Notes: generated from the letters alone by a model not told the origin. DNA of 64,000 nucleotides from Gammaproteobacteria bacterium (GCA_004172865.1 SEBV01000018.1:35426-99425), one strand, 5' to 3'. Positions 35,637-44,302 are shown, numbered from the stretch's first letter. Program-made: numbers and translations.

Positions 35637-36554
35637 ATGAAAGCTATCGAAATCAAAGCATACGGAAATATGGATGTGGTGAATTACGTTGACGTGGAAC
35701 GCCCTGAACCCGCGGCAGATGAAATTCTAGTTAGGGTTCAATACGCAGGCGTGAACCCAGTGGATTGGAAAATCCGCAATGGTTTAGGTGAAAGGCTCGG
35801 GCTGAAGTTGCCGATTAGACTTGGCGGCGAGATCACCGGCATTGTCGAAACGCTCGGCGCTAACGTAAAAAATTTTAACATGGGCGATGAAGTTTATGGA
35901 CTTATTTCATCGGGCGGTTTTGCTGAATTTGCGCTAGCAAAATCCACAGATATCGCTCTCAAGCCAAAGAATATTAGCTTCGAGCAAGCCGCCGCAATTC
36001 CGCTTGGCGCACTCACTGCCTGGCAAGCTATTTTTAATTTAGCGAATGTTACCAGCGGACAAAAAATTCTAATCACTGGCGCATCTGGTGGCGTAGGTTC
36101 TTTAGCGGTGCAATTAGCAAAAGCTAAAGGCGCACATGTTATCGGCATGGCGTCAGGCAGCAATGAAGATTTTGTTCGCAATTTAGGGGCAGATGAATTT
36201 ATCGATTACACCCTACAAAATTTTGTCGATTTTGTTAAAGACGTTGATGTGGTTTTCGATACTGTCGGTGGCGATACTTTTTCTAAATCTTTTAATACAT
36301 TAAAAAAAGGCGGCTTTCTGGTAACAGCGGTGGAATTTCCCACCGAAGAGAAAGCGCAAGAATTTGGCGTAAAAGCCGCACGCGTTTTTTGTAAACCAAA
36401 CGTGCAAGAACTAAATGAAATAACTCAATTAGTTGACGATGGAAAATTAAAAGCAAATGTCTCCGTTGTTTTTCCGCTAGCGAAAATTAAAGAAGCCTTG
36501 CAGCTTTCTGAGGAAAGGCACACGCGCGGAAAAATTGTTTTGCAAATTGCGTAA
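35637..36554 (+). CDS. NADP-dependent oxidoreductase (quinone reductase/MDR family)
   Basis: A 305-aa medium-chain reductase without zinc ligands. VNPVDWKIRNG, LGGEITGIVETLG and VYGLISSGGFAEF match the N-terminal catalytic domain. ITGASGGVGSLAVQLAKAKGAHVIG is the NADP-binding loop, and LQLSEERHTRGKIVLQ the typical C-terminus. It likely reduces quinones or reactive enones in the cytoplasm. It is divergent from the AraC gene, its likely regulator, and is followed by a bidirectional hairpin. Confidence 0.92.
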   Translation: MKAIEIKAYGNMDVVNYVDVERPEPAADEILVRVQYAGVNPVDWKIRNGLGERLGLKLPIRLGGEITGIVETLGANVKNFNMGDEVYGLISSGGFAEFALAKSTDIALKPKNISFEQAAAIPLGALTAWQAIFNLANVTSGQKILITGASGGVGSLAVQLAKAKGAHVIGMASGSNEDFVRNLGADEFIDYTLQNFVDFVKDVDVVFDTVGGDTFSKSFNTLKKGGFLVTAVEFPTEEKAQEFGVKAARVFCKPNVQELNEITQLVDDGKLKANVSVVFPLAKIKEALQLSEERHTRGKIVLQIA

Positions 36555-36561
36555 TGGAAAT

Positions 36562-36597
36562 TTTTTATCTAAAGCTCGGCGTAGCTTTAGATAAAAA
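36562..36597. terminator. Bidirectional terminator between oxidoreductase and chrA
   Basis: TTTTTATCTAAAGCT pairs perfectly with AGCTTTAGATAAAAA across a 6-nt loop (CGGCGT). T-rich stem ends on both strands serve the two convergent genes. Confidence 0.85.
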
Positions 36598-36598
36598 T

Positions 36599-37963
36599 TT
36601 ACCCTACGAAGGAGTTGATGCCGGAAAGCTTCACGATTAAACCTATTAACGCGCAAACTCCAATAACGTGAATCACATTGCGTTTGAATTTAAAGAGCGC
36701 GATTGCAGCACTCAAGGCAATAATGACGGACATCCAATCAAGGCTTCCGCCGAAGCCTTTTGGCCACACAACGTGATAACCGAAAAACATGGCGAGGTTC
36801 AAAATCACTCCCACAACTGCAGCCGTGATTGCAGTGAGCGGCCCAGTAAATTTCATTTCACCGTGAGTGGATTCAACCAAAGGGCCGCCTGCCAAAATGA
36901 AAATAAAGGAAGGTAAAAAAGTAAACCAGGTGACCAAGGTTGCTGCCACTGCACCGGACACAAATAACATGTCTGGCCCAAACACGGCTTTTACATAGCC
37001 GCCTACAAAAGCTACGAATGCAACCACCATAATGAGCGGCCCTGGCGTGGTTTCTCCTAGAGCCAAACCATCAATCATTTGCGTTGGCGTTAACCACGAA
37101 TAGGTACTCACCGCGCCTTGGTAGACGTAGGGCAAAACGGCATAAGCACCGCCAAAGGTTAGCAATGCAGCTTTGGTAAAAAACCAGGCCATTTGCGTCA
37201 AGGTGCCATCCCAACCTTGAGTTGTAATCAACACAGCCATGGGAACTGCCCAAAGTACCGCGCCCACTGCGCCGATTTTGGCGAGATGCGCCCAGCTAAA
37301 GCGAGCGTGTTCAGGGCTTGGTGTGTGGTCATCAATCAAGGCCGCGCCGTAGGATTTTTCAGCTTTGCCATGGCCGCTGCCAGCACTAAAATATTTGGGC
37401 GCTAATCGACCGCCTAAATACCCAACAATTGCGGCCCCTAAAACGATGATGGGAAATGGAATATTCAAGGCGAAAATCGCCACGAACGCCGCTGCTGCAA
37501 TTCCCCACCGCACCTTATTTTTCAATGCGCGCGACCCTATGCGATGCGCTGCGTGAACAACAATGGCGGTAACCGCAGGCTTGATGCCATAGAACAATCC
37601 GGCAACCCAAGTGACTTCCCCATAGGCGATATAAAACCACGACAGGGCAATCAGAATGAGTAGCGATGGCAACACAAAAAGTACGCCCGCCACGATTCCA
37701 CCCCAAGTGCGGTGCATCAACCAGCCGATATAAGTTGCCAGCTGTTGCGCTTCTGGCCCCGGTAAAACCATGCAGTAATTGAGTGCGTGTAGAAACCGCT
37801 TTTCGCTGATCCAACGACGTCGTTCCACTAACTCCTGATGCATGATAGAAATTTGCCCGGCAGGCCCACCGAAACTGATAAATCCCAATTTGAGCCAGAA
37901 CCGAAACGCCTCCCAAAAACTGACGCTCGCCGGTGCCTGATCTACAACTGACGTGCTTGTCAT
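36599..37963 (-). CDS. chrA: Chromate efflux transporter ChrA
   Basis: This CHR-family inner-membrane transporter exports chromate. The 454-aa protein has the two homologous CHR halves joined by a hydrophilic linker (about 195-230). The N-terminal half starts [33 protein letters not shown] and contains [20 protein letters not shown]. The C-terminal half has [17 protein letters not shown] and [14 protein letters not shown]. It overlaps the upstream chrB stop by four bases (ATGA), so the two are coupled. Confidence 0.95.
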   Translation of the reverse strand: MTSTSVVDQAPASVSFWEAFRFWLKLGFISFGGPAGQISIMHQELVERRRWISEKRFLHALNYCMVLPGPEAQQLATYIGWLMHRTWGGIVAGVLFVLPSLLILIALSWFYIAYGEVTWVAGLFYGIKPAVTAIVVHAAHRIGSRALKNKVRWGIAAAAFVAIFALNIPFPIIVLGAAIVGYLGGRLAPKYFSAGSGHGKAEKSYGAALIDDHTPSPEHARFSWAHLAKIGAVGAVLWAVPMAVLITTQGWDGTLTQMAWFFTKAALLTFGGAYAVLPYVYQGAVSTYSWLTPTQMIDGLALGETTPGPLIMVVAFVAFVGGYVKAVFGPDMLFVSGAVAATLVTWFTFLPSFIFILAGGPLVESTHGEMKFTGPLTAITAAVVGVILNLAMFFGYHVVWPKGFGGSLDWMSVIIALSAAIALFKFKRNVIHVIGVCALIGLIVKLSGINSFVG

Positions 37964-38892
37964 GTCTTATCAGTAAACGCGGTTAGCAACGCATCGAACA
38001 CACTGCACGCTGCTGTTAGCAATTGATCGTCATCGGTGAGCGTACTGCGTAAACCCCAGAGGATTTGCTCCAGCCCGGCAGCTTCGCTAGGTTGTATCCC
38101 GCCAGCATCGAGATAGTGAATGACCGTACCAAAGCGCTGCAATCCCGGTTGCTCCAAACCGAAACTGGCGAGTAAAACTTCAAAAGTCACTTTGGCGCCG
38201 ACATGGCTAAAGGTTGCACCGTCGAAGTCGAACCCCAGCACATCAGCGGGACAATCATCGGGCGATTCCAACCAGATAAAATGCGCCGAGCTATCAATAA
38301 AACGACGAATCAACCAGGCACTTGCAAGGCGATCCACCCATGGGCGTTTACGGGTTGCCCAGTTGCGCCCCACATGTCTGCTGGCATCAAGCCGTTCAAT
38401 ATCGCCTTCAGTAGCCTGGGGTTCGTTAGGTGATAGCAGACTGTTTAGCTGCACTTCTGCGGCAACCAATGCAGCTTCGGTTTGGCTAAAGGCTGCACCA
38501 GGAAAGTAATCAATCGCCACAATACCGCTAAAGGTTTTGCGCAACTTACGCAGCTGTTTGATGGTGTTGGGCAAGGCTTCAGTAGTGAAAGTCGCCTGCA
38601 ATCTGGATAAGTCGTTTAGCAGTTGCGCGTAGTCGTCTTTGCGGTCGAATAAATCGGGAAATTTTGCTTCAGCGTCATCGGCTACTCGTAAAATAAAAGC
38701 CGTTCCGCCAGCCGCCTGCACTTCTTCCGTAATCGAGACAAAAAGTTGAATACAGCTCTCTCGTTGCGGAAGCAGATAAACACCGTCACGCAACACGGCA
38801 ACGCCCGATGCTTTCAACGTGCGCCATGCACGCATACGCAGCGTTGCGTTTTCGGTGGGCAGCGAGAGCACGAGGGCGATCCATTCGTTCAT
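37960..38892 (-). CDS. chrB: Chromate resistance/sensor protein ChrB
   Basis: ChrB proteins sense chromate and regulate chr operons. The 310-aa product has the N-terminal winged-helix-like ChrB_N domain ([40 protein letters not shown] region, about 5-45) and the C-terminal ChrB domain ([23 protein letters not shown], then [21 protein letters not shown]). It lies between the superoxide dismutase gene (8-bp gap) and chrA (4-bp overlap), a compact sod-chrB-chrA operon. Autoregulation through the promoter region at about 39684-39717 is plausible. Confidence 0.92.
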   Translation of the reverse strand: MNEWIALVLSLPTENATLRMRAWRTLKASGVAVLRDGVYLLPQRESCIQLFVSITEEVQAAGGTAFILRVADDAEAKFPDLFDRKDDYAQLLNDLSRLQATFTTEALPNTIKQLRKLRKTFSGIVAIDYFPGAAFSQTEAALVAAEVQLNSLLSPNEPQATEGDIERLDASRHVGRNWATRKRPWVDRLASAWLIRRFIDSSAHFIWLESPDDCPADVLGFDFDGATFSHVGAKVTFEVLLASFGLEQPGLQRFGTVIHYLDAGGIQPSEAAGLEQILWGLRSTLTDDDQLLTAACSVFDALLTAFTDKT

Positions 38893-38900
38893 ATCAGACC

Positions 38901-39638
38901 TTAAGCGGATTGGCGAACCGCTGAATTAAAACGCGCTGATACATTGTCCCAATTAAGGACGCCAAAAATAGCGCTGGTGTATTCGCCGCGACGGTTCTGG
39001 TATTTCAAGTAGTAAGCATGCTCCCAAACATCCAAAACAAGCAGTGGGATAACGCCCCAGGTTGTGAGTTTTTGGTGATTCTCGCACTGCAGCACAATAA
39101 GCTTTTTGGTGCTGGGCAAGTAACCCAAAATGCCCCAACCGCTAGCCTCAACACCATTGGCAGCCGCCAATAACTGGGCCTTTAATTTATCGAACGAACC
39201 AAAATGCTGATCAATAGCTTGGGATAATTCTGCGGAAGGCGTTCCACCTTTGGGCGAAAGATTGGTCCAGTAAATCGTGTGCAGGATGTGACTGGAAAGG
39301 CTAAAAGCTAGCTCTTTTTCATAATGTTTTACCAAAGCAAAGTCGCTCGTTTCACGCGCGTGCGCCAGGGCTTCTTCGGCTTTATTGGCATTCGCAACAG
39401 CAGGCTTGTGGTGAAATTGATAATGCAATTCGACGGTTCGAGCATCAATTACTGGCTCCAAAGCATCAAAGGCAAACGGTAGGGGTAAAGCTGCATATTT
39501 GCCCGAGTCGTCGGTAAGTTTGTCTACATAAACAGGCAAATCTGCCTTTTTCGTATTTTTTGCAATAGCCTCACTGGAAACAGCAAAACCAGCAGCCAAA
39601 ATGGCCGATCCTTTAATAAATTCTCGACGGTTGCTCAT
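38901..39638 (-). CDS. Fe/Mn superoxide dismutase with Tat signal (ChrC-like)
   Basis: This 245-aa Fe/Mn-type SOD converts superoxide to H2O2 and O2. The metal ligands are H72, H120, D203 and H207 (LDVWEHAYYLKY). The N-terminus has a Tat-type leader: NRREFIKG with twin Arg at 4-5, then SAILAAGFAVSSEAIA. That predicts export of the folded, metal-loaded enzyme to the periplasm. As first gene of the operon it corresponds to chrC of known chromate determinants. The ATG has an AGGAG site. Confidence 0.93.
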   Translation of the reverse strand: MSNRREFIKGSAILAAGFAVSSEAIAKNTKKADLPVYVDKLTDDSGKYAALPLPFAFDALEPVIDARTVELHYQFHHKPAVANANKAEEALAHARETSDFALVKHYEKELAFSLSSHILHTIYWTNLSPKGGTPSAELSQAIDQHFGSFDKLKAQLLAAANGVEASGWGILGYLPSTKKLIVLQCENHQKLTTWGVIPLLVLDVWEHAYYLKYQNRRGEYTSAIFGVLNWDNVSARFNSAVRQSA

Positions 39639-39683
39639 TGTTGGCTCCTGAAAGTTAATAAACGAGCACTTATCTTAATCTAT

Positions 39684-39717
39684 TTTGTAGATATAGAACA
39701 ATATTTGTAGATATATC
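39684..39717 (-). promoter_or_regulatory. Putative operator/promoter of the sod-chrB-chrA operon
   Basis: The 12-mer TTTGTAGATATA occurs twice (39684-39695 and 39704-39715), 20 bp apart, or about two helical turns. The second copy is part of the palindrome TAGATATATCTA. On the leftward strand TTGTTC, 18 nt, TAAGAT gives a possible promoter whose spacer contains the first repeat. ChrB or another regulator could bind here. Confidence 0.4.
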
Positions 39718-40029
39718 TATATTTTATAATTTCTAGAATTACGCCTGAAGTAGACAGTAGGGCTTTGCAAAAAAAACAAGATTGAGATGTGAAAGCTTCG
39801 GCGGTTCACATTTATGAATTTCATAACGGATATAGATCAACTATCGCATCGCTTTTCAGGATTTCTTAAAGCGTGAGCCATGCCTAGATTATCTTTTTAT
39901 TTTAGAAAAATTATTACAACTTAATATGCGAAATTTCATGATCACTAGTATAAATAATTTATGTAGGAATTCTTGAGCAGAGTTTTTTTACAGACAACTT
40001 TTATAGAAACTTCCCTTGAAATAATCATT

Positions 40030-40081
40030 GCGAAAAAAAATAATTGGGGCATTAATCATTGCTTATCAATGCCCCAATTTT
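40030..40081 (-). terminator. Intrinsic terminator of the leftward tetR operon
   Basis: AATTGGGGCATT (40042-40053) pairs perfectly with AATGCCCCAATT (40068-40079). Read leftward, the stem is followed by an uninterrupted T-run of eight. Confidence 0.88.
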
Positions 40082-40104
40082 CTAAGTAACAATCATCGTA
40101 ATCT

Positions 40105-40514
40105 TCAGTTTACGAGCGGCAACAATCCTTTATTTTTGCGCAAATAAACAATTTGACATATAAGCCCAACAATAAGCAAAATAAATAATCCCCCTTGCGC
40201 CCCCAGAAGCAGTGGAGCCTGAAGATCAGTTACTATGGGATGACCATCCGGCACGCGACGCAAGGTTTCAGAAACTGTAGGAACCATCAATAAAAATAAA
40301 ATACCAAGGTCGCAATCGCGAAACCATAACTCGCCGCTTGTTTAGCAATCAAAACAACGGTGACGCTACCTATAAGCATCGACACAAAATAAATCATACC
40401 CAGTGTTGATCGCGGCACAATTCGACCGTAACGCACAAGCATATAAATGGCCACAGGAATGGCGGGAAGACTGCCGAGTGTATGCACCCAGCCAAGCGGC
40501 GAAATTCCAAACAT
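40105..40514 (-). pseudogene. Frameshifted small membrane-protein gene
   Basis: Two frames join into one membrane protein. The first (40287-40514) starts MFGISPLGWVHTLGSLPAIP and has two hydrophobic segments, but ends in YFY-stop. The second (40105-40290) continues with VPTVSETLRRVPDGHP and a further membrane segment. At the junction the leftward strand reads GTATTTTATTTTTATTGATG. One extra T in the first T-run restores a single frame, reading ATLVFLFLLMVPTVSE. It could be a true one-base deletion, a sequencing error in a homopolymer, or slippage. Together it would encode about 137 aa with three to four membrane helices; the family was not recognised. It is downstream of and probably cotranscribed with tetR. 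Confidence 0.65.
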
Positions 40515-40526
40515 AATAAATTCCTC

Positions 40527-41123
40527 TTACACGTTTGCGGATTGACGGATTGAAAGTCGTTCTAAAAGTGGATTAACAATGACACCAAATATCTTTGAAT
40601 CGCCGTATGCACGAGCAGACAACATTGCGCCGTGAATCGTCGCCATAAATGCTTCTGCTTCCACCGCAGGCTCATTTCGGATTTGAATATTGTGCTGCTG
40701 CAAACCTTGATCAAATACAGACCTTAACCAGCTCGACAAACTATTAAAAAATGCCCGGATTTCTACGCGCAATTCCTCCGGCAAAGCTGGCAATTCGCTC
40801 GCCAAAAGCGCGCAAATGCAAATCGGAGCGCTCGCATCCAAAATGCATTTTTCCCAATAACCGGTGTAAGCCCGAAGCTTTTCAAGCGGCTCTGGAATCT
40901 GCCGATCAATCTCTGCCAGCCCCGCTTCCAATTGCTCTCGATAAAGCGAAAGCAGCATGCGCACCAAATCCACCTTGCTCGGGAAGTGGTGATGGATACT
41001 CGCTTTGCGAATTCCGACAGCCTCAGCAATGTCCGCATAACTGAAACCATTGAACCCACCTGCAATAATTAAGGTACGTGCGGAGTCGAGAATTTTGTCG
41101 TATGTAGTAGTTGTAGTGTTCAT
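40527..41123 (-). CDS. TetR-family transcriptional regulator
   Basis: The 198-aa repressor-type protein has an N-terminal HTH (KILDSARTLIIAGGFNGFSYADIAEAVGIRKASIHHHFPSKVDLV region, about 9-52) and a C-terminal ligand domain with ICICALLASELPALPEELR, typical of regulators related to NemR/AcuR types. The promoter overlaps a 16-bp perfect palindrome (41134-41149), suggesting autorepression. The distance from the -10 to the ATG suggests a leaderless mRNA. It lies 12 bp upstream of the frameshifted membrane gene. Confidence 0.9.
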   Translation of the reverse strand: MNTTTTTYDKILDSARTLIIAGGFNGFSYADIAEAVGIRKASIHHHFPSKVDLVRMLLSLYREQLEAGLAEIDRQIPEPLEKLRAYTGYWEKCILDASAPICICALLASELPALPEELRVEIRAFFNSLSSWLRSVFDQGLQQHNIQIRNEPAVEAEAFMATIHGAMLSARAYGDSKIFGVIVNPLLERLSIRQSANV

Positions 41124-41129
41124 GTTTTC

Positions 41130-41158
41130 ACTATACCTACTAGTAGGTAGACGGTCAA
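41130..41158 (-). promoter_or_regulatory. tetR promoter with nested operator palindrome
   Basis: On the leftward strand TTGACC (41158-41153), a 17-nt spacer and TATAGT (41135-41130) form a near-consensus promoter. The perfect palindrome TACCTACTAGTAGGTA (41134-41149) fills the spacer and touches the -10. Only six bases separate the -10 from the ATG. Confidence 0.8.
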
Positions 41159-41426
41159 CAAATAAAGTGACCCTTTAACTTCACATAAGCGATCGAAGGA
41201 AATTTACATCAATTTTTGGGACGCTACCTTTCTCAACTCGCATCGACTTCTAGAGCTGTCGGCACGATTTTACTTGAGCGCAAAAGCAGGATTGCCACAA
41301 TTGTCAGCGGAACCAATTGTGGTCGATGCTTTCGAGATAATCGCTGTATTAACAAACAATTCAATGCCTGCTCTTGGCCAAACAAACATCGAGTTTTTCT
41401 TCAGGCTAAACATTAATTGGTTTGCG
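41159..41426. other. Intergenic region between tetR promoter and RlpA-like gene
   Basis: Short rightward frames over 41216-41465 lack ribosome-binding sites and recognisable features. I see no gene or RNA in this stretch. Confidence 0.5.
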
Positions 41427-41843
41427 TCATTCAATAACTTCAATTTTTACTTCGATGATGCCTGACGATGCACCCGCTATGCTGCTAAATGCGGATTGCG
41501 AGAGATCTAGAATTCGATTTTTAATAAATGGGCCGCGATCATTAATTTTCACAACAACACTTTTTCCATTCAGCATATTAGTAACCCTAACCGTTGTGCC
41601 AAAGGGTAGCGTCCTGTGGGCTGCCGTATTGAGTTTCTGATCGTAGAGTTCTCCGCTGGCAGTTTTTTTCGATTGATGTTTATCAGCATAGAATGAGGCC
41701 TTACCTGTCTCCACGTAACCAATCCGATCCACACTATTTGTAGCAGTCGTAGGTTGAGGCGAGTTACTTGCAGGCTTAACTGAGCTACAACCCAACATTA
41801 ACGTAGAGATGAAAATTACAACCAGCGTATTGATAGTAAACAT
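41427..41843 (-). CDS. RlpA-like septal ring lytic transglycosylase lipoprotein (DPBB domain)
   Basis: The 138-aa product has a lipoprotein signal with lipobox LMLGC (Cys19), a short Ser/Thr/Pro linker and a double-psi beta-barrel domain. The DPBB shows GKASFYADKHQSKKTASGE, the LNTAAHRTLPFGTTVRVTN strand and INDRGPFIKNRILDLS with the conserved Asp of the catalytic/structural motif. RlpA proteins cleave denuded glycan strands at the septum or act as septal ring lipoproteins. The C-terminal SPOR domain of full-length RlpA is missing, so this is a short paralogue. Confidence 0.88.
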   Translation of the reverse strand: MFTINTLVVIFISTLMLGCSSVKPASNSPQPTTATNSVDRIGYVETGKASFYADKHQSKKTASGELYDQKLNTAAHRTLPFGTTVRVTNMLNGKSVVVKINDRGPFIKNRILDLSQSAFSSIAGASSGIIEVKIEVIE

Positions 41844-41921
41844 TAATTTAATGCTCCTTGAGCGCTATTAAGATTGTCGCTGCAGTTATTGTATGTGGTG
41901 TCAAAACAGGGTTCGAGCCGC

Positions 41922-42602
41922 CTAGGACTTTGGCGTATCGTCATGGCGCGATTGCGTCAGGCCGATCAAGCGAGCAACCACGCCAGCTAGATAGAGCAAG
42001 CCAACAAACATCTCGAAGCTGGCGACTGCGCGTGCATGCGGGGTCAGCGGAATAACATCGCCAATCCCGGTACTCGACAACAACGCAAAGCTAAGATAGT
42101 TAAGCTCGGTCCAGGTACGCATGTCCTGAGGATTGATGGCAGCGGCATAGGCGCCCGGTTGAAGTATCTGGATCAGCATGCACAAATGAGTAAAGCCCCA
42201 GGCGAGCAAGGTAAAGGTCGCGCCGGCGGCAAACAGCTCGTCGGTCGTAGCACGCAGGTCTTCCAGCATGTAGGCAATCAGACTGCCTGCGGCATAGAAG
42301 TAAAAAATTGCTTCCAGCCCCGAGCTCCATAGCAGCAAGTGGGTCATCGAAAAAAACGTCTGTAGCACCAGTAGAACGATGATCACTACGGCCAGGCTCC
42401 CGCTAATCCAGGTTGGCCCCGGGGTACGCCGCACCATGTGCGTAGTGAGCGTGAGCACCGTTACGCCAAAAGCATTGAAGGCAACCAATCCCGCATGCGT
42501 TCCCTCAAGGAAGGGATACAGCAGCATTCCCATCAGCTGGACCAGCAACAAAATTGCCGACGGATGGCGCGTGGTGAGGTGCAGAATAGGAAAATGTGCC
42601 AT
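41922..42602 (-). CDS. Two-pore-domain-type ion channel family protein
   Basis: The 226-aa integral membrane protein has about six hydrophobic segments. The last two frame a P-loop: YLSFALLSSTGIGDVIPLT, with the K-channel-like filter S177-T-G-I-G-D182, then ASFEMFVGLLYLAGVVARLIGL. This matches bacterial ion-channel (Ion_trans_2-like) proteins of the potassium-channel fold. No cytosolic RCK domain is present. The stretch is visibly more GC-rich than its AT-rich neighbours, which hints at recent acquisition. No clear ribosome-binding site precedes the ATG. Confidence 0.82.
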   Translation of the reverse strand: MAHFPILHLTTRHPSAILLLVQLMGMLLYPFLEGTHAGLVAFNAFGVTVLTLTTHMVRRTPGPTWISGSLAVVIIVLLVLQTFFSMTHLLLWSSGLEAIFYFYAAGSLIAYMLEDLRATTDELFAAGATFTLLAWGFTHLCMLIQILQPGAYAAAINPQDMRTWTELNYLSFALLSSTGIGDVIPLTPHARAVASFEMFVGLLYLAGVVARLIGLTQSRHDDTPKS

Positions 42603-42845
42603 CGAAAGCGCCGTATAAATGTTGAAATAAAATAAAAGGATTGGGTTCTTAATCGTAGTGAAAGGCGAAGGCTACTTCATATTTCACCATACCCCCATAC
42701 GCGAGACCCACGCTTGAATTAATCCTGCTTGATAAATTTAACGCACAAACTAAAACCACTTGATTTGATTATATTTTCTATTTGAACTGCAGGTAAAACA
42801 ACTACATCGTTTTTATAAGCTGCGTACACTCGTCAAGTTTAGACA

Positions 42846-42918
42846 ATAATAGTTAAGTTTAAACTTGACTATTATCTCCTACACCAATATAGTGAAAGTG
42901 AAGTTTAAAACTCACTAT
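42846..42918 (+). promoter_or_regulatory. Promoter with two palindromic operators upstream of the SRPBCC-arsR operon
   Basis: Promoter: TTGACT (42865-42870), 17 nt, TATAGT (42888-42893). Operator 1 is a 30-bp inverted repeat (42846-42875) centred on AAGTTT/AAACTT with one mismatched pair, overlapping the -35. Operator 2 (42889-42918) has ATAGTGA and TCACTAT arms around GAAGTTTAAAAC, overlapping the -10. The centres are 43 bp apart, about four helical turns. A further AAGTTTAGAC half-site lies at about 42835-42844. The remainder of the 42603-42931 gap shows nothing else. Confidence 0.8.
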
Positions 42919-42931
42919 TTGGAGATATATA

Positions 42932-43405
42932 ATGAAAATCCAATTTGATACATTTGAAATGATTGAAGCATTTAATTGTTCAGTTGATAAATTATTTAAT
43001 GCGTTTACCGATCCAATTATTAAACGGGAATGGTATGCGGAAGGCGCTCACGCAGCCACCCACGATACCAATGTTTACTCATTGGATGCTAACGTTGGTG
43101 GTAAAGAAATTTTTCAGTTCACACTGAACGAAAACACACCCGTCCCAGGATTGAAAATCGAGATGGAAAGCGAATGCGTGGTTCGTGTTGATAATCAGCT
43201 CCTGATTTTTCAGTCGCGAATGGCAAGTAACAATACCAATCTATCCATAACCAACGAAACGTTTCAGTTTTACGCAGAGCATGGTAAGGCTGTAATTAAG
43301 CTTGTACAGCAGGGAACATACCTCGAAGGGGCCGATGGATCGCAACAACGTCAACAAGGATATCAGCAATTATTTGGGTCTTTACGTGAATATATAGGTG
43401 GTTAA
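42932..43405 (+). CDS. SRPBCC (AHSA1-like) domain protein
   Basis: The 157-aa START/Bet v1-fold protein begins with a strand-helix pattern typical of AHSA1-type proteins (MIEAFNCSVDKLFNAFTDPIIKREWY) and ends with an amphipathic helix (QQGYQQLFGSLREYI). A GGAG site lies seven bases upstream. It is followed immediately by an ArsR-type regulator. SRPBCC/ArsR pairs are frequent, and the SRPBCC member is thought to bind a hydrophobic ligand; its ligand and role here are unknown. Confidence 0.88.
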   Translation: MKIQFDTFEMIEAFNCSVDKLFNAFTDPIIKREWYAEGAHAATHDTNVYSLDANVGGKEIFQFTLNENTPVPGLKIEMESECVVRVDNQLLIFQSRMASNNTNLSITNETFQFYAEHGKAVIKLVQQGTYLEGADGSQQRQQGYQQLFGSLREYIGG

Positions 43406-43418
43406 GCTGAAAGCTACG

Positions 43419-43739
43419 ATGAATGATCACAATGAAATAGAAGCCTTGTTTTTTGCCTTGGGTGAAAAACAACGGCGTCATATTTTTTTTACGCTGATGG
43501 AAGGAGAGAAAACCGTTAAACAACTCGCTGAACCAATGGGCATTACCCTTACCGGTCTCGGACAGCATATTAAAATTCTTGAAGAAGCTAAGCTTGTTCG
43601 CACACAAAAAATTGGCCGTGAACGTATCTGCACAATCAATCCTGAAGGGCTTTCAACGATGGAGCAATTCGCAAAGCTACACCGAAACCTGTGGTCATCT
43701 CGCTTCAGCGCCCTACGGAAAATAGTCGAGCCACACTAA
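43419..43739 (+). CDS. ArsR-family (winged HTH) transcriptional regulator
   Basis: The ATG at 43419 gives 106 aa: IEALFFALGEKQRRHIFFTLMEGEKTVKQLAEPMGITLTG-type wHTH with a recognition helix at GLGQHIKILEEAKLVRTQKIGRERICTI. There are no metal-binding Cys. An in-frame GTG at 43398, overlapping the previous stop, is an alternative start; neither has a good ribosome-binding site. It is the likely binder of the two palindromes upstream of the operon and would therefore autoregulate it. Confidence 0.88.
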   Translation: MNDHNEIEALFFALGEKQRRHIFFTLMEGEKTVKQLAEPMGITLTGLGQHIKILEEAKLVRTQKIGRERICTINPEGLSTMEQFAKLHRNLWSSRFSALRKIVEPH

Positions 43740-43912
43740 GCTCAGACATTGCGTCCCGCATCGCAAAATCAAATAGCAACCTCGGTTAGACGCGGACATC
43801 AAGCTAGCAGTGCATGAATCCTAAATAATTTGTGGTCCAGTAGCTCCCGTTTCTAATTGATTGAGCGATACGTATAATGAAAAATAATTCCACCTTGGTA
43901 ACAGGCCATCAC

Positions 43913-44302
43913 ATGAACGACATCAATTTTAAAAACAACCCTTTACACGGGTTGAGCTTGCTAAAATTATTAAACGAAATAGTCGATCATTACGGTTTTG
44001 AAATTCTCTATGCCTACCTAAACATTAATTGCTTTAAAAACAACCCCAGCATTGAATCCAGCGTGAAATTTTTAAAGAAAACTGACTGGGCGCGAGAAAA
44101 GGTAGAAGGTTTTTATTTGTATCAATATAAAAATTTACCCAAAGCATCTGCGCAAGAATTTGAACATGCACCGAGAGATCGCGTGATTCCAGATGATGAG
44201 AAGCCGGGCGAACCGGCCGAATTAGATTTAGCCGATGCGGCGCGGCTGCAAGAAAAACGAGACAGAAAAACGGCCAGTTTCGGCAGTGGTAGAAGATACT
44301 AG
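43913..44302 (+). CDS. VF530/DUF2132-family protein
   Basis: The family signature is clear: [25 protein letters not shown], then [35 protein letters not shown]530 proteins are small (about 75 residues in the core), have a SAP-like helical fold and are suggested to bind DNA. Here the core (about 5-72) is followed by a polar Lys/Glu/Arg-rich tail ending SFGSGRRY. The ATG at 43913 has an AGG seven bases upstream; an earlier ATG at 43877 lacks one. The stop shares CTAG with the convergent DUF3087 gene. Confidence 0.85.
   Translation: MNDINFKNNPLHGLSLLKLLNEIVDHYGFEILYAYLNINCFKNNPSIESSVKFLKKTDWAREKVEGFYLYQYKNLPKASAQEFEHAPRDRVIPDDEKPGEPAELDLADAARLQEKRDRKTASFGSGRRY

Larger units (their letters stand above)
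39639..40104. other. Intergenic region upstream of the chromate operon (466 bp)
   Basis: The region contains the chr promoter/operator area at its left end and the terminator of the frameshifted membrane gene at its right end (separate entries). The middle (about 39730-40025) is AT-rich, and I see no gene or RNA in it. Confidence 0.6.

Noticed and set aside
41216..41465. Short rightward frames upstream of the RlpA-like gene
   Set aside because: No ribosome-binding sites or recognisable features, and they overlap the leftward gene.
41905..41925. GGGTTCGAGCC resembling a tRNA T-arm, a possible attachment site beside the GC-rich channel gene
   Set aside because: The flanking bases do not form the required T-stem, and no acceptor or anticodon arms are present.
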